This document shows positions 35,622 to 44,232 of a stretch of DNA of 60,724 nt, in pieces. The notes beneath the pieces are model-generated. The model saw only the letters and a list, made by a program, of their open reading frames with translations. It was not told the DNA's origin and did no database searches. Source of the stretch: Aneurinibacillus aneurinilyticus ATCC 12856. Its GTDB lineage: Bacteria; Bacillota; Bacilli; Aneurinibacillales; Aneurinibacillaceae. Numbering within the stretch: the first letter of the stretch is position 1; each line of letters opens with the position of its first letter. The position numbers were made by a program, and so were the translations under genes. The stretch lies in assembly GCF_000466385.1 (NCBI RefSeq), contig NZ_KE952910.1, forward strand, positions 27,780 to 88,503. The letters are read 5' to 3'.

Positions 35622-36344
35622 ATGGTTGCAAAGCTACGCTTACTTGTTCAATTATGGTGGTATCGTCTGCTGATTCGTATTGGAGCAAAGGCGGAAGAAA
35701 TCCATTATATTGGCGGCAGTGAAGCACTCCCGCCTCCGCTGAACAGGGAAGAAGAAGAATATTTGTTAGGCCGTCTTCATACGAAAGATCCGGCGATTCG
35801 TTCCATTCTCATTGAACGTAATTTACGTCTGGTCGTCTATATTGCCCGTAAATTTGAGAACACGGGCATTAATATTGAGGACCTGGTAAGCATCGGGACG
35901 ATTGGATTGATTAAAGCTGTAAACACATTTGATCCGGAGAAAAAAATCAAACTGGCCACATATGCTTCCCGTTGTATTGAGAACGAGATTCTCATGTTTT
36001 TGCGCCGTAACAGCAAAGTCAAATCTGAAGTATCGTTTGATGAACCGCTTAATATTGATTGGGATGGAAATGAACTACTGCTCTCCGATGTGCTGGGAAC
36101 TGAAAATGATATCATCTATCGTGATCTTGAAGAGCAGGTGGATAAAAAGTTACTGTATAAGGCGCTTGATAAGTTATCAGAGAGAGAACGTGTAATTATG
36201 GAAATGCGCTTTGGTCTCAATGGAGAGGAAGAAAAAACACAAAAAGATGTCGCTGACATTCTGGGAATTTCCCAGTCTTACATCTCACGTCTGGAAAAAC
36301 GCATTATTAAAAGGCTAAAAAAAGAGTTCAATAAAATGCTGTAA
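35622..36344 (+). CDS. sigE: Pro-sigma E, mother-cell sporulation sigma factor
   Basis: A 240-residue sigma-70 family factor. The first 27 or so residues ([17 protein letters not shown]...) form the pro-sequence removed by SpoIIGA, just before [12 protein letters not shown]. Region 2 shows [18 protein letters not shown] and [17 protein letters not shown]; region 4.2 shows [17 protein letters not shown]. Near-identity to B. subtilis sigma E supports the assignment. GAGGAG precedes the ATG. Confidence 0.96.
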   Translation: MVAKLRLLVQLWWYRLLIRIGAKAEEIHYIGGSEALPPPLNREEEEYLLGRLHTKDPAIRSILIERNLRLVVYIARKFENTGINIEDLVSIGTIGLIKAVNTFDPEKKIKLATYASRCIENEILMFLRRNSKVKSEVSFDEPLNIDWDGNELLLSDVLGTENDIIYRDLEEQVDKKLLYKALDKLSERERVIMEMRFGLNGEEEKTQKDVADILGISQSYISRLEKRIIKRLKKEFNKML

Positions 36345-36395
36345 ATCGCTTGAATTGCCTGATGATTCGAAAGCGAATGTCTCATAATAGTCACT

Positions 36396-36424
36396 GCATA
36401 ATTTTTCCCTTCACGGAGATACTT
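36396..36424 (+). promoter_or_regulatory. Candidate sigma-F promoter of sigG
   Basis: GCATA (36396-36400), a 14-bp spacer and GGAGATACTT (36415-36424) match the forespore consensus; the -10 element is perfect against GGnnAnAnTW. The site lies 37 bp before the sigG start. In B. subtilis sigG is switched on by sigma F in the forespore. Confidence 0.55.
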
Positions 36425-36460
36425 ATCAGTAACGCTGGCTCCTTCAGGAGGGAAAAATAC

Positions 36461-37237
36461 GTGACACGCAATAAGGTAGAAATCTGCGGAGTGGATACTT
36501 CCAAGCTACCCGTACTGACTAATACGCAGATGCGGGAACTGTTTGTCCAACTGCAAAGCGGAGAGTACGCAGCAAGAGAGCAATTGGTAAATGGCAACTT
36601 ACGCCTGGTGTTAAGTGTAATCCAGCGCTTTAACAATCGCGGAGAATATGTGGATGATTTGTTCCAGGTAGGATGTATAGGGCTAATGAAAGCCATTGAT
36701 AATTTCGACTTAAGCCAGAATGTTAAATTCTCCACGTATGCTGTTCCGATGATTATCGGAGAAATTCGCAGGTATCTCAGGGATAACAATCCCATCCGCG
36801 TCTCCCGTTCTTTACGAGACATTGCATACAAAGCGTTGCAGGTGAGGGATACGCTAACAAATAAAAATTCGCGTGAGCCGACTATCATGGAAATTTCTGA
36901 GGAATTGAATGTACCAAAGGAGGATGTGGTCTTTGCACTTGATGCCATCCAAGATCCGGTGTCGTTGTTTGAGCCGATATATCAGGATGGTGGCGATCCG
37001 ATTTTTGTAATGGATCAAATTAGTGACGAACGGAACCGTGATAGCCAGTGGACCGAAGAGATTGCACTCAAGGAAGCAATGCATCGACTAACGGATAGGG
37101 AGAAATTGATCTTATCAATGCGTTTTTTTGAAGGCAAGACGCAGATGGAAGTAGCAGAGGAAATTGGGATTTCTCAGGCCCAAGTATCTAGGCTGGAGAA
37201 GGCGGCTATTTCACAAATGCACAAGCATGTACAATAG
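36461..37237 (+). CDS. sigG: Sigma G, late forespore sigma factor
   Basis: A 258-residue sigma factor nearly identical to B. subtilis sigma G: TRNKVEICGVDTSKLPVL at the N-terminus, NNRGEYVDDLFQVGCIGLM and KFSTYAVPMIIGEIRRYL in region 2, ISQAQVSRLEKAAISQM in region 4.2. GTG 36461 has CAGGAGGG 8 bases upstream; the frame running upstream to 36350 is not coding. A terminator follows. Confidence 0.96.
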   Translation: MTRNKVEICGVDTSKLPVLTNTQMRELFVQLQSGEYAAREQLVNGNLRLVLSVIQRFNNRGEYVDDLFQVGCIGLMKAIDNFDLSQNVKFSTYAVPMIIGEIRRYLRDNNPIRVSRSLRDIAYKALQVRDTLTNKNSREPTIMEISEELNVPKEDVVFALDAIQDPVSLFEPIYQDGGDPIFVMDQISDERNRDSQWTEEIALKEAMHRLTDREKLILSMRFFEGKTQMEVAEEIGISQAQVSRLEKAAISQMHKHVQ

Positions 37238-37263
37238 AATAAATAGAAAAGATAACATGAAGC

Positions 37264-37297
37264 ACAAGCGTCCACCTGATGATGGACGCTTGTTTTT
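37264..37297 (+). terminator. Intrinsic terminator after sigG
   Basis: ACAAGCGTCCA (37264-37274) pairs perfectly with TGGACGCTTGT (37283-37293), followed by five T residues. Confidence 0.92.
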
Positions 37298-37346
37298 ATA
37301 TAAAGAATCACAGTTACGGAGAAAATCATTGACAGAAGCGAATGTG

Positions 37347-37393
37347 TTGTTTAATGTATTAAGTGTACTATATAAGATGATACACTTAATACA
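37347..37393 (+). promoter_or_regulatory. Promoter and GntR operator of the ABC transporter cassette
   Basis: A perfect 13-bp inverted repeat, TGTATTAAGTGTA (37355-37367) and TACACTTAATACA (37381-37393), encloses the -10 box TATAAG (37371-37376). TTGTTT at 37347-37352 fits as -35 with an 18-bp spacer. The layout is that of a repressor site, most simply for the GntR protein encoded 30 bp downstream. Confidence 0.75.
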
Positions 37394-37421
37394 CATAAGA
37401 TTAAAGAAAGGAGGCGAAAAA

Positions 37422-37811
37422 TTGATTACGATTAATGAACGAAGTACGCTACCTATTTACGAGCAAATTATCCAGCAAATGAAAGAAGCGATTCTTAAAG
37501 GGATGCTGCAAGGAGGGGAAAAACTTCCATCCGTACGGGAGTTATCGGCCAGTCTCTTAGTGAATCCAAATACGGTCAGTAAAGCGTACCAAGAATTGGA
37601 ACGCCAAGGTGTAATCGAAACACTGCGTGGCAAAGGAACATTTGTCTCTAAAAGAACCTCGCCGAGGATGGAACAAGAGCGGCTCGAACAGTTTCAAATG
37701 TCGCTCAGGCAACTGACAGTAGAGGCGTTTTATCTTGGAATTAGCACCAAGCAATTTAAGGATTGGGTGGATGAATATATGAGAGAACTAGGGAGGGATA
37801 AGCATGCTTAG
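37422..37811 (+). CDS. GntR-family repressor, YtrA subfamily
   Basis: A 129-residue protein with a winged helix at residues about 10-78 (LPIYEQIIQQMKEAI, KLPSVRELSASLLVNPNTVS, GVIETLRGKGTFVS) and a short C-terminal helix pair, the plan of YtrA-type regulators of ABC transporter operons. TTG 37422 has AAAGGAGGCG at good distance. It overlaps the ATPase gene by 8 bases. It probably represses the three-gene operon through the 13-bp dyad upstream; the inducer, possibly a cell-wall stress, is unknown. Confidence 0.85.
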   Translation: MITINERSTLPIYEQIIQQMKEAILKGMLQGGEKLPSVRELSASLLVNPNTVSKAYQELERQGVIETLRGKGTFVSKRTSPRMEQERLEQFQMSLRQLTVEAFYLGISTKQFKDWVDEYMRELGRDKHA

Positions 37812-38685
37812 TGTAAAACGCTTGTCAAAAGAGATGGATGGCCGGCCCACATTATGCGAAGTTTCATTTGAAATTGAGCAGGGTTCGATTGTTGGACTGC
37901 TCGGACGCAACGGAGCCGGGAAAACAACGCTGCTACGAACGATGACAGGAATTTTGGATCCAGAGGAAGGATGCGTCGAGTTTGAGGGGAAGGATGTACA
38001 CCGTTTTCCGGAATATAGACGTCAATTTTTGTATGTTCCCGACTCAACCGAAGTATTTGTTGGCTACACGCCTGATGAATGGGCGGATTTCTATGCAGCG
38101 ATATATCCAGCATTTGATAAAGCATATTATGGTCAGCTTATGGAACGGTTTGAGTTGCCGCGGCGAAAAAAAATCAAACACTTCTCTAAGGGAATGAAGG
38201 CGCTCACTGCAATGATTATGGCATTCTCTGCACGAGTGAGACTTATCTTGCTCGACGAACCGACAAACGGACTCGATCCGATTGTGAAGAAGCAGGTACT
38301 TGCCTACCTAGTGGAAGAAGTAGCGGATACAGGTGTGTCACTCATTATTTCCTCGCACCATCTGGAAGAAATTGAGCGTATTGCTGATACGGTCATCTGG
38401 CTGAAGAACGGACGAATAGAAGAGGTAATGGTGCTTGAACAATTAAAAAATTCGTTACATAAATTGCAGATTGTATTTAAAGACGAAGCACCTGCTGCTT
38501 TGCTTGAAATGCCGAATGTGAGAGTAATTAGTAAAGTAGGGCGTGTATATACGGTTTTAATTGAAGAAAGCGGAACAGATACAGTGCGTCTATTTGAAGT
38601 GGAGCAGCCGCTCCTGCTTGAGAAGATGCCGATTCAACTTGAAGATGTATACGTCTTTAAATTAGGAGGAGAGAGACATGTTTAA
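37804..38685 (+). CDS. ABC transporter ATP-binding protein (YtrB-like)
   Basis: A 293-residue ATPase. Walker A GRNGAGKTT lies at residues 34-42 and Walker B LILLDEPTNGLD around 150. The signature is FSKGMKA, diverged from LSGGQ but usual in the YtrB-type exporters. A switch histidine is in IISSHHLEEIERI. The C-terminal 75 residues form an accessory domain. It overlaps the gene on each side by 8 bases, so the three products are probably made in fixed proportion. The substrate is unknown. Confidence 0.88.
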   Translation: MLSVKRLSKEMDGRPTLCEVSFEIEQGSIVGLLGRNGAGKTTLLRTMTGILDPEEGCVEFEGKDVHRFPEYRRQFLYVPDSTEVFVGYTPDEWADFYAAIYPAFDKAYYGQLMERFELPRRKKIKHFSKGMKALTAMIMAFSARVRLILLDEPTNGLDPIVKKQVLAYLVEEVADTGVSLIISSHHLEEIERIADTVIWLKNGRIEEVMVLEQLKNSLHKLQIVFKDEAPAALLEMPNVRVISKVGRVYTVLIEESGTDTVRLFEVEQPLLLEKMPIQLEDVYVFKLGGERHV

Positions 38686-39712
38686 GCATGCATTATGGAA
38701 GAAGGAGTATCGGCAGGCGAAGTTGCTGCTTTGGTTAATTCCTATTGTCTGCCTGCTATTTATGGGAGTGGCGCAAGGATTTCTTATCTGGAATTGGCTT
38801 ACATACTATGAACATACGTATAACCATGATGTAAGTGCGGAGTCGTTCTACACGGTGATAGATTGGCTGTTTCTTATGCGTAATGTTGTTCTCGCCCTAT
38901 TGATGGTCATATTGGCTGCTTCACTTATCGGGGTGGAGCGGCGAAATTTACAAAATGATTTTACGTTTTCGTTGCCGTTTTCGAGGGCGCATGTGTTTTT
39001 GATCAAGTGGGGGATTGGTGTTGTCTTTCTCGCAGGAGCGCTTTTAAGCAATACAATCATTGATGTTCTTATTATATTGTTCTCCCCTTTTGCCGATCAT
39101 TTGAACGGATCCTATCACATAAAAGATGTAGTTTTTACTGTCATTATTATAACAGGAATTTATACATTTGCATTGTTTATAGGGACGATTACAGGAAGCG
39201 CAGCGGCGCAAACAATTTTGACGGGAATTTTCAGCGTCTTCCCGCTTGGATTTATGGCCATTGTTACGTTCTTTGTTTATGTAAATCTCGGAAGAGACAT
39301 AGGTAATGTAGTTCATGTATTTAATGCACCTATTTTTAATTTAGTGATTAACTCGACTCTATTTTTCCACGTGGTGGGAGGAAGAGAGATAGTCGCAGGT
39401 GAATATATTCACATATGGGGACCGCTATCGTATATCGTGGTGTTTTTGCCTCTCGGACTGTATTGCTACCGTAACAATCGGCTAGAGTACAATGGATGCA
39501 TCATTTTATTTCCACAGTTACAGCCCGTATTCAAAGTTGGCGTTGCCTTATGTTTTGCTTTATCTCTCGGAATGTTTTTAACGGTGCTGACTGTTGATTT
39601 TGATAGCAATCGGTCAGTGTTACTTTTATCATATTATCTAGGATTTATTGGGGGCGGACTGGTAACACTGGTGCTAATGCGAAAGATAATGAAAATTCGT
39701 TTCAAAGTATAG
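38678..39712 (+). CDS. ABC transporter permease-like membrane protein
   Basis: A 344-residue protein with about eight hydrophobic segments. It begins MFKHALWKKEYRQAKLLLW, a cytoplasmic coupling-type start seen in YtrC/YtrD-like permeases, and contains ERRNLQNDFTFSLPFSRAHV. It is the membrane partner of the upstream ATPase. No substrate clue is seen. The gene ends just before a strong bidirectional terminator. Confidence 0.8.
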   Translation: MFKHALWKKEYRQAKLLLWLIPIVCLLFMGVAQGFLIWNWLTYYEHTYNHDVSAESFYTVIDWLFLMRNVVLALLMVILAASLIGVERRNLQNDFTFSLPFSRAHVFLIKWGIGVVFLAGALLSNTIIDVLIILFSPFADHLNGSYHIKDVVFTVIIITGIYTFALFIGTITGSAAAQTILTGIFSVFPLGFMAIVTFFVYVNLGRDIGNVVHVFNAPIFNLVINSTLFFHVVGGREIVAGEYIHIWGPLSYIVVFLPLGLYCYRNNRLEYNGCIILFPQLQPVFKVGVALCFALSLGMFLTVLTVDFDSNRSVLLLSYYLGFIGGGLVTLVLMRKIMKIRFKV

Positions 39713-39735
39713 ACGATAGAGAGACAACTATAAAG

Positions 39736-39770
39736 AAAAGCTGCCCTGCGTTATGCGCAGGGCAGCTTTT
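39736..39770. terminator. Strong bidirectional terminator
   Basis: AAAAGCTGCCCTGCG (39736-39750) pairs perfectly with CGCAGGGCAGCTTTT (39756-39770). It lies between convergent genes and ends both transcripts. Confidence 0.92.
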
Positions 39771-39780
39771 CCTTTGAGGA

Positions 39781-40560
39781 TTATTTTCCTAAATACTTAT
39801 TATAGATTTCATCGTATTTTCCGTTTTCTTTTACAGTGGCAAGACCCTTATTAAGTTTATCGAGCAGCTCTTTATTCCCTTTTTTTACAGCGATACCATA
39901 TTGCTCTTGCTCAGCTGATGTATCCTCGATGATGTTTACATTATCGAGTTTTAGTTGTTCCATAAATTTCTTTACTACCGCATTATCAGCGACTACAGCA
40001 TCAATACGGCCATTTTTCATATCTTCAATAGCGCCTGCTACTTCTTCGAAGCCTTTCAGTCCGCTATATCCTTTACCAAGATGTTTCTCCACAAGAAACT
40101 GCCCGGTTGTTCCAGATTGCACACCAATTTTTTTGCCTTTCAAATCAGCGACTTTACTTACAGCAGGAGCGTTTTTCTTCATAAGAATGACCTGTTTTGC
40201 GGTAAAATACGGCGTGGTAAAATCAAATGATTTTTTACGTTCCTTTGTAATTGTAATACCTGCAATTCCTACATCGACGGAGCCGTCCTCAAGTCCGGCC
40301 ATCATAGCATCCCATCCGGTATGTTTGACCTGAACCTCGATATTTTGTGTTTCGGCAATCGCTTTAATTAGGTCGATATCAAATCCCTGAGGCTCTCCTG
40401 TTGGAGACATGAATTCAAACGGTGGAAAGGAAGCGTCGGTTCCGACCGTAATTTTTTTTCCGCTTGCGGATGTGCTTCCTTCTTTTGCTCCACCTCCGCA
40501 TCCAGCAAGAGCAAAGACAAACAAACATGCAAGAAACAACAATGAGAACTTCTTTTTCAT
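39781..40560 (-). CDS. Polar amino-acid-binding lipoprotein (SBP family 3)
   Basis: A 259-residue extracellular solute-binding protein. The signal peptide MKKKFSLLFLACLFVFALAGC ends in a lipobox with Cys21. The mature part shows ITVGTDASFPPFEF, GFDIDLIKAIAE, DVGIAGITITKERKK and GVQSGTTGQFLVEKHLG, typical of glutamine or arginine binding proteins. Start 40560 has GGAGGTCAAC upstream; the ATG at 40578 lies before that site. No permease or ATPase of this family is adjacent, so it is an orphan subunit here. It faces away from the ylm cluster. Confidence 0.88.
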   Translation of the reverse strand: MKKKFSLLFLACLFVFALAGCGGGAKEGSTSASGKKITVGTDASFPPFEFMSPTGEPQGFDIDLIKAIAETQNIEVQVKHTGWDAMMAGLEDGSVDVGIAGITITKERKKSFDFTTPYFTAKQVILMKKNAPAVSKVADLKGKKIGVQSGTTGQFLVEKHLGKGYSGLKGFEEVAGAIEDMKNGRIDAVVADNAVVKKFMEQLKLDNVNIIEDTSAEQEQYGIAVKKGNKELLDKLNKGLATVKENGKYDEIYNKYLGK

Positions 40561-40620
40561 GTGTATGTTGACCTCCATTGCTTAGTAACCATATTGTTTA
40601 TTCATAAACATACGCGAATA

Positions 40621-40649
40621 AGTATACAACCGAGTGCTTATTCTGACAA
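40621..40649 (-). promoter_or_regulatory. Sigma-A promoter of the amino-acid-binding protein gene
   Basis: On the minus strand TTGTCA (40649-40644) and TATACT (40626-40621) are 17 bp apart, giving a start about 55 nt ahead of the gene. Confidence 0.65.
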
Positions 40650-40770
40650 GTCCTGAAAATATAAGAGGGCCTTTTAGGACATTTCTCAAAGTTTCTTCAT
40701 ATACTGAATACAAGCGGGTTGCTATTGAAATATCAAACGGCATATACGTACAAAGCGAGGTGAACAGGAT

Positions 40771-41061
40771 ATGGTTAAAGTTTCTGAATTTCAGGAAAAA
40801 GATGTGGTAAATATATTAGATGGGAAAAATCTAGGACAGGTGACCGACTTGGAAATTAACCTGCAGGCGGGACAAGTGGAGGCAATTGTCGTGCCTGGTA
40901 AAGGAAATGGCAAATTCTTTGGTTTTTTTGGCGGAGGGGAAGATATCATTATTCCGTGGCGTAACATTGTCAAAATTGGCAAAGATGTCATTCTTGTTCG
41001 TTTGGATGATATGATGCCACTTACGAAACCGGAAGCTGTGGAAGGAGGATACCGTCCGTAA
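40771..41061 (+). CDS. ylmC: YlmC/YmxH-family PRC-barrel sporulation protein
   Basis: A 96-residue single PRC-barrel protein: VVNILDGKNLGQVTDLEI, then DIIIPWRNIVKIGKDVILV. It matches the YlmC/YmxH family whose members are sporulation-associated and of unknown function. It opens the ylm cluster as in B. subtilis. GCGAGGTGAAC precedes the ATG. The intergenic region 40579-40770 has several AT-rich hexamers but no clear sporulation promoter. Confidence 0.85.
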   Translation: MVKVSEFQEKDVVNILDGKNLGQVTDLEINLQAGQVEAIVVPGKGNGKFFGFFGGGEDIIIPWRNIVKIGKDVILVRLDDMMPLTKPEAVEGGYRP

Positions 41062-41130
41062 CACCCGTGTTCCTTTCTTCCTTTTCTTATAGGAAAGAGA
41101 ATGGTAAGATTCTTATGAGGAGGGAAGAGA

Positions 41131-41958
41131 ATGGAACCATTTATCATGCGGGAGCGGGAATTCATGCTGCATCTTGAAAGCTGGGAGCGCAGGTGGCCTC
41201 AGCTTGTGGCCGGCTTTTCCACACGAAAGGGCGGAGCGAGCCGGAATGAGTTCGCCAGTTTTAACTGTGGATTGCATGTAGGTGATACCGCAGAGCATGT
41301 GATTGAGAATAGACGAAAGCTCGCCTGTGAGAACGGATTTTCCTACACCGTTTTTACGTGTGCGGATCAGGTGCACGGAAACGGGATTCGCATTATTGCG
41401 GGAGAAGATATAGGAGCAGGCAGAGCGGCGCATGATGAAGCGATTAGGCAGACAGATGGATTACTTACAGATAAACCGAATGTGTTTCTGGCATCTTTCT
41501 ATGCTGATTGTGTACCACTCTTCTTTTATGCACCGAGCGCGCAGATTCTCGGGATAGCCCATGCCGGGTGGCGGGGAACGGTGGCGCGCATCGGTCCCGG
41601 AATGGTACAGACGATGAGGCGGACATGGGGCATCAAATCGGAAGATATTTATGCCGCCATTGGTCCATCCATTGGTTCATGCTGCTATGAAGTGAATGAT
41701 GCGGTGTCGGATCGGGTGAAAGAGGTGGTGGGAGATAAAGCTGCACACGTTCTGGCACCAGGAATTGAAGCTGGAAAATATATGTTGAATTTACAGGAAA
41801 CAAATCGAATTTTGCTTGAAGAGGCAGGAATCTCACCTGCGCATATCGAAGTGAGTCATTTATGTACAAGTTGTCGAACAGACTTATTCTTCTCTCATCG
41901 AAAAGAAAATGGAAAGACAGGTCGGATGGCAGCTTTTATCGCATTGAAAGAGGGGTAA
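41131..41958 (+). CDS. pgeF: PgeF/YlmD, peptidoglycan editing factor (laccase-domain)
   Basis: A 275-residue protein of the DUF152/COG1496 family. The metal site is formed by QVHGNGI, YADCVPLFF and IAHAGWRGT (His, Cys, His). The E. coli homologue removes mispaired residues such as L-Ser from peptidoglycan precursors; relatives act on purine nucleosides. The gene sits between ylmC and ylmE as in other Bacillales. GAGGAGGG precedes the ATG. Confidence 0.9.
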   Translation: MEPFIMREREFMLHLESWERRWPQLVAGFSTRKGGASRNEFASFNCGLHVGDTAEHVIENRRKLACENGFSYTVFTCADQVHGNGIRIIAGEDIGAGRAAHDEAIRQTDGLLTDKPNVFLASFYADCVPLFFYAPSAQILGIAHAGWRGTVARIGPGMVQTMRRTWGIKSEDIYAAIGPSIGSCCYEVNDAVSDRVKEVVGDKAAHVLAPGIEAGKYMLNLQETNRILLEEAGISPAHIEVSHLCTSCRTDLFFSHRKENGKTGRMAAFIALKEG

Positions 41959-41967
41959 GGAAGGACG

Positions 41968-42660
41968 TTGTCATATATTACAGAAAATTTGCGACAAGTA
42001 CAAGCAACCATTCAATCTAGCTGTGAACGAGCAGGACGCTCTTCATCGGAAGTGCAAATTGTGGCAGTGACTAAATATGTATCATTAGAGACGACGCGTG
42101 CAGCACTTGAGGCTGGCATTCGCCATATTGGAGAGAGTCGTACGCAGGATGCTGTGCCTAAGTGGGAAGCGCTTGGTGAAAAGGCAGCCACATGGCACTT
42201 TATTGGCCATTTGCAAACAAATAAAGTACGGGATATGATTGGTCGTTTTGCATATGTTCATTCGCTTGATCGCCTGTCTTTAGCGAAGGAATTGAACAAG
42301 CGCAGTGAACAGCAGCAGAGTATAACCCATTGTATGGTTCAGGTTAACATCTCAGGAGAAGAGACCAAGCATGGTCTCACACCACAGGAGGTACCGGACT
42401 TTCTTGCAGCTATTCATGATATGCCTTACATCAAGGCGAATGGATTCATGACAATGGCGCCGTATGTGGAAGATCCTGAAGAGGTAAGATGGGTTTTCCG
42501 GGAACTTCGCGAGCTTCGTGAACGTATGCAACAGCAATATCCGAAGCTTTCGCTGGAACATTTGAGCATGGGCATGTCGAACGATTATCATATTGCCGTG
42601 GAAGAAGGAGCTACGTTCATTCGGTTGGGCTCTACGTTGGTTGGTGACGAACGAAATTGA
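41968..42660 (+). CDS. ylmE: YlmE/YggS, PLP homeostasis protein
   Basis: A 230-residue PLP-binding protein of the YggS/PROSC family, which buffers pyridoxal phosphate and influences amino-acid pools. VAVTKYVS carries the PLP lysine near residue 36; HFIGHLQTNK, GFMTMAPY and LSMGMSNDYHIAVEEGAT are typical. The TTG start has AAGGAAGGA upstream. It lies 9 bp after pgeF. Confidence 0.92.
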   Translation: MSYITENLRQVQATIQSSCERAGRSSSEVQIVAVTKYVSLETTRAALEAGIRHIGESRTQDAVPKWEALGEKAATWHFIGHLQTNKVRDMIGRFAYVHSLDRLSLAKELNKRSEQQQSITHCMVQVNISGEETKHGLTPQEVPDFLAAIHDMPYIKANGFMTMAPYVEDPEEVRWVFRELRELRERMQQQYPKLSLEHLSMGMSNDYHIAVEEGATFIRLGSTLVGDERN

Positions 42661-42688
42661 GATTACTTATGTAAGGAGAGCGATGTAC

Positions 42689-43132
42689 ATGGGCGTCGTT
42701 AACAAAATCAAGGAGTTTTTGGGGCTTGGTGGCGATGCGGCATATTATGAGGAAGAAGTCATCGACGAACGTACAGAGTATGAAGAAGAGGAAGAATCAT
42801 ACGTAAAGCCGCGCAAAAACCGTCAGGGTAATAATGTTGTTAGCCTGCATGCCGTCAAAGAACAGGCGCCCCGTGTCATGCTGGTGGAGCCGAAATCTTA
42901 TGAAGAGGTTCAGGAGATTGCGGACCATCTTTGCTCCAGACGAGGGGTCGTCATTAACTTGCAGCGTGTCCCAGCAGAACAGGCAAAGCGAATTATCGAC
43001 TTTTTGAGCGGTACAGTGTACGCTATTAATGGAACGATTCAGCGTATTGGGCATAAGACGTTTTTGTGCCTGCCCGAGTATATGGAGGTGCAGGGCAACA
43101 TTACAGAAATGATGTTTGATGATAGAGGTTAA
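42689..43132 (+). CDS. sepF: SepF, FtsZ-bundling and membrane-anchoring protein
   Basis: A 147-residue protein: an N-terminal amphipathic helix (MGVVNKIKEFLGLG), an acidic linker rich in Glu and Tyr, and the SepF core (PRVMLVEPKSYEEVQEIADHL..., FLSGTVYAINGTIQRIG). It polymerises into rings and tethers FtsZ to the membrane. Two in-frame ATGs, 42683 and 42689, follow AAGGAG; I chose 42689 for its spacing, but 42683 (MYM...) is possible. Confidence 0.92.
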   Translation: MGVVNKIKEFLGLGGDAAYYEEEVIDERTEYEEEEESYVKPRKNRQGNNVVSLHAVKEQAPRVMLVEPKSYEEVQEIADHLCSRRGVVINLQRVPAEQAKRIIDFLSGTVYAINGTIQRIGHKTFLCLPEYMEVQGNITEMMFDDRG

Positions 43133-43149
43133 GCAGCCGAGGTGAAAAA

Positions 43150-43413
43150 ATGGTTCAACTTACTGGGATTATAGGATTTGCATTTAATATTTATTATTAC
43201 ATGATCATTATTTATATTTTAATGTCATGGCTTCCCCAATTACGTGAGACATCGTTTGGGGAAATGCTGGGCCGATTGGTGGAACCGTATTTACAGATTT
43301 TCCGCCGCTTTATTCCGCCCCTTGGCATGATTGACATTTCGCCGATTGTTGCACTGTTTGCTTTGCATTTTGCGCAACGTGGACTTTTAAGCATCTTGTA
43401 TTCACTGGTGTAG
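43150..43413 (+). CDS. ylmG: YlmG, YggT-family membrane protein
   Basis: An 87-residue protein with two hydrophobic segments flanking the conserved SWLPQ and RRFIPPLGMIDISPIVA motifs of the YggT family. It is linked to division or plastid-like membrane organisation in relatives, with no proven activity. GAGGTG precedes the ATG. Five bases separate it from ylmH. Confidence 0.9.
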   Translation: MVQLTGIIGFAFNIYYYMIIIYILMSWLPQLRETSFGEMLGRLVEPYLQIFRRFIPPLGMIDISPIVALFALHFAQRGLLSILYSLV

Positions 43414-43418
43414 TATAA

Positions 43419-44192
43419 ATGGATTTACATCAGCATTTCCGGCGGGATGAGCATCCGTTCGTGGAACGGGTGCTGGAGTGGACAAGCCGTGTCAGCGACC
43501 GATACGAAGTCATTCGCACGGATTTTCTTGATCCGCGTCAGGCATTTATCGTACGGGCGCTCGCAGGTCGGGAAGTCGGCGTATATTTTGCACTATGCGG
43601 TGGATATGAAGGGGCCGAGCGCGTACGCGGAATCCTCCATCCAGAGTATATGGAGCCGGAGCGAGAAGAGTTTGGAGTACAGCTGCTTGAAGTAAAGGGA
43701 AGCAATGAGTTTCTTTCACTTGAGCATCGCGATTATCTTGGTTCGTTGCTCGGTCTAGGTATAAAAAGGGAAAAATTTGGAGATATACTTGTCCATAAGG
43801 ACAGCGCACAGCTTATTGTTGCAGAAGAAATTGCCGAGTATGTGCGTTTACATATGACCCAGGTTCACCGGATTCATGTTACAGTGGAGTCTAAACTGCT
43901 TGATGAGGTGAATGTACCCGAGCAGTCGTTTCGCCCGCTTTCGTTTACCGTGCAATCCCCAAGGCTTGACGCTGTAATTGGAGATGTATACCGCCTTTCA
44001 CGGGCAAAAGTTATCGCACCCATTCAGAATGGAAGGGCGAAGGTGAATTGGCGAGAGGTCAATGATCCTGCGTTTCGACTTGAAGAAGGAGATGTTGTCT
44101 CGTTCAAAGGTTTTGGCAGATTTAAGGTGAGCGGGATTGGCGGAGAAACGAAAAAAGGGCGAATAAAAATGGAAGTTGCGGTTTTTGATTGA
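43419..44192 (+). CDS. ylmH: YlmH, S4-domain RNA-binding protein
   Basis: A 257-residue protein with an N-terminal RRM-like part (YFALCGGYEGAERVRG) and a C-terminal S4 domain (LDAVIGDVYRLSRAKVIAPIQ..., VNWREV, GDVVSFKGFGRFKV). It matches YlmH, which binds ribosome-nascent chain complexes in relatives. It lies in the ylm set between ylmG and divIVA. Confidence 0.9.
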   Translation: MDLHQHFRRDEHPFVERVLEWTSRVSDRYEVIRTDFLDPRQAFIVRALAGREVGVYFALCGGYEGAERVRGILHPEYMEPEREEFGVQLLEVKGSNEFLSLEHRDYLGSLLGLGIKREKFGDILVHKDSAQLIVAEEIAEYVRLHMTQVHRIHVTVESKLLDEVNVPEQSFRPLSFTVQSPRLDAVIGDVYRLSRAKVIAPIQNGRAKVNWREVNDPAFRLEEGDVVSFKGFGRFKVSGIGGETKKGRIKMEVAVFD

Positions 44193-44232
44193 ATCACGTA
44201 ATGAAGTTTCACTTTATAGGAGGTGGACCGGT

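Noticed and set aside
40589-40616. Sigma-E promoter for ylmC (CCATATT-N13-CATACGCG)
   Set aside because: The -35 is good but the last three -10 bases do not fit, and the site is 150 bp from the gene and overlaps the leader of the divergent lipoprotein gene.
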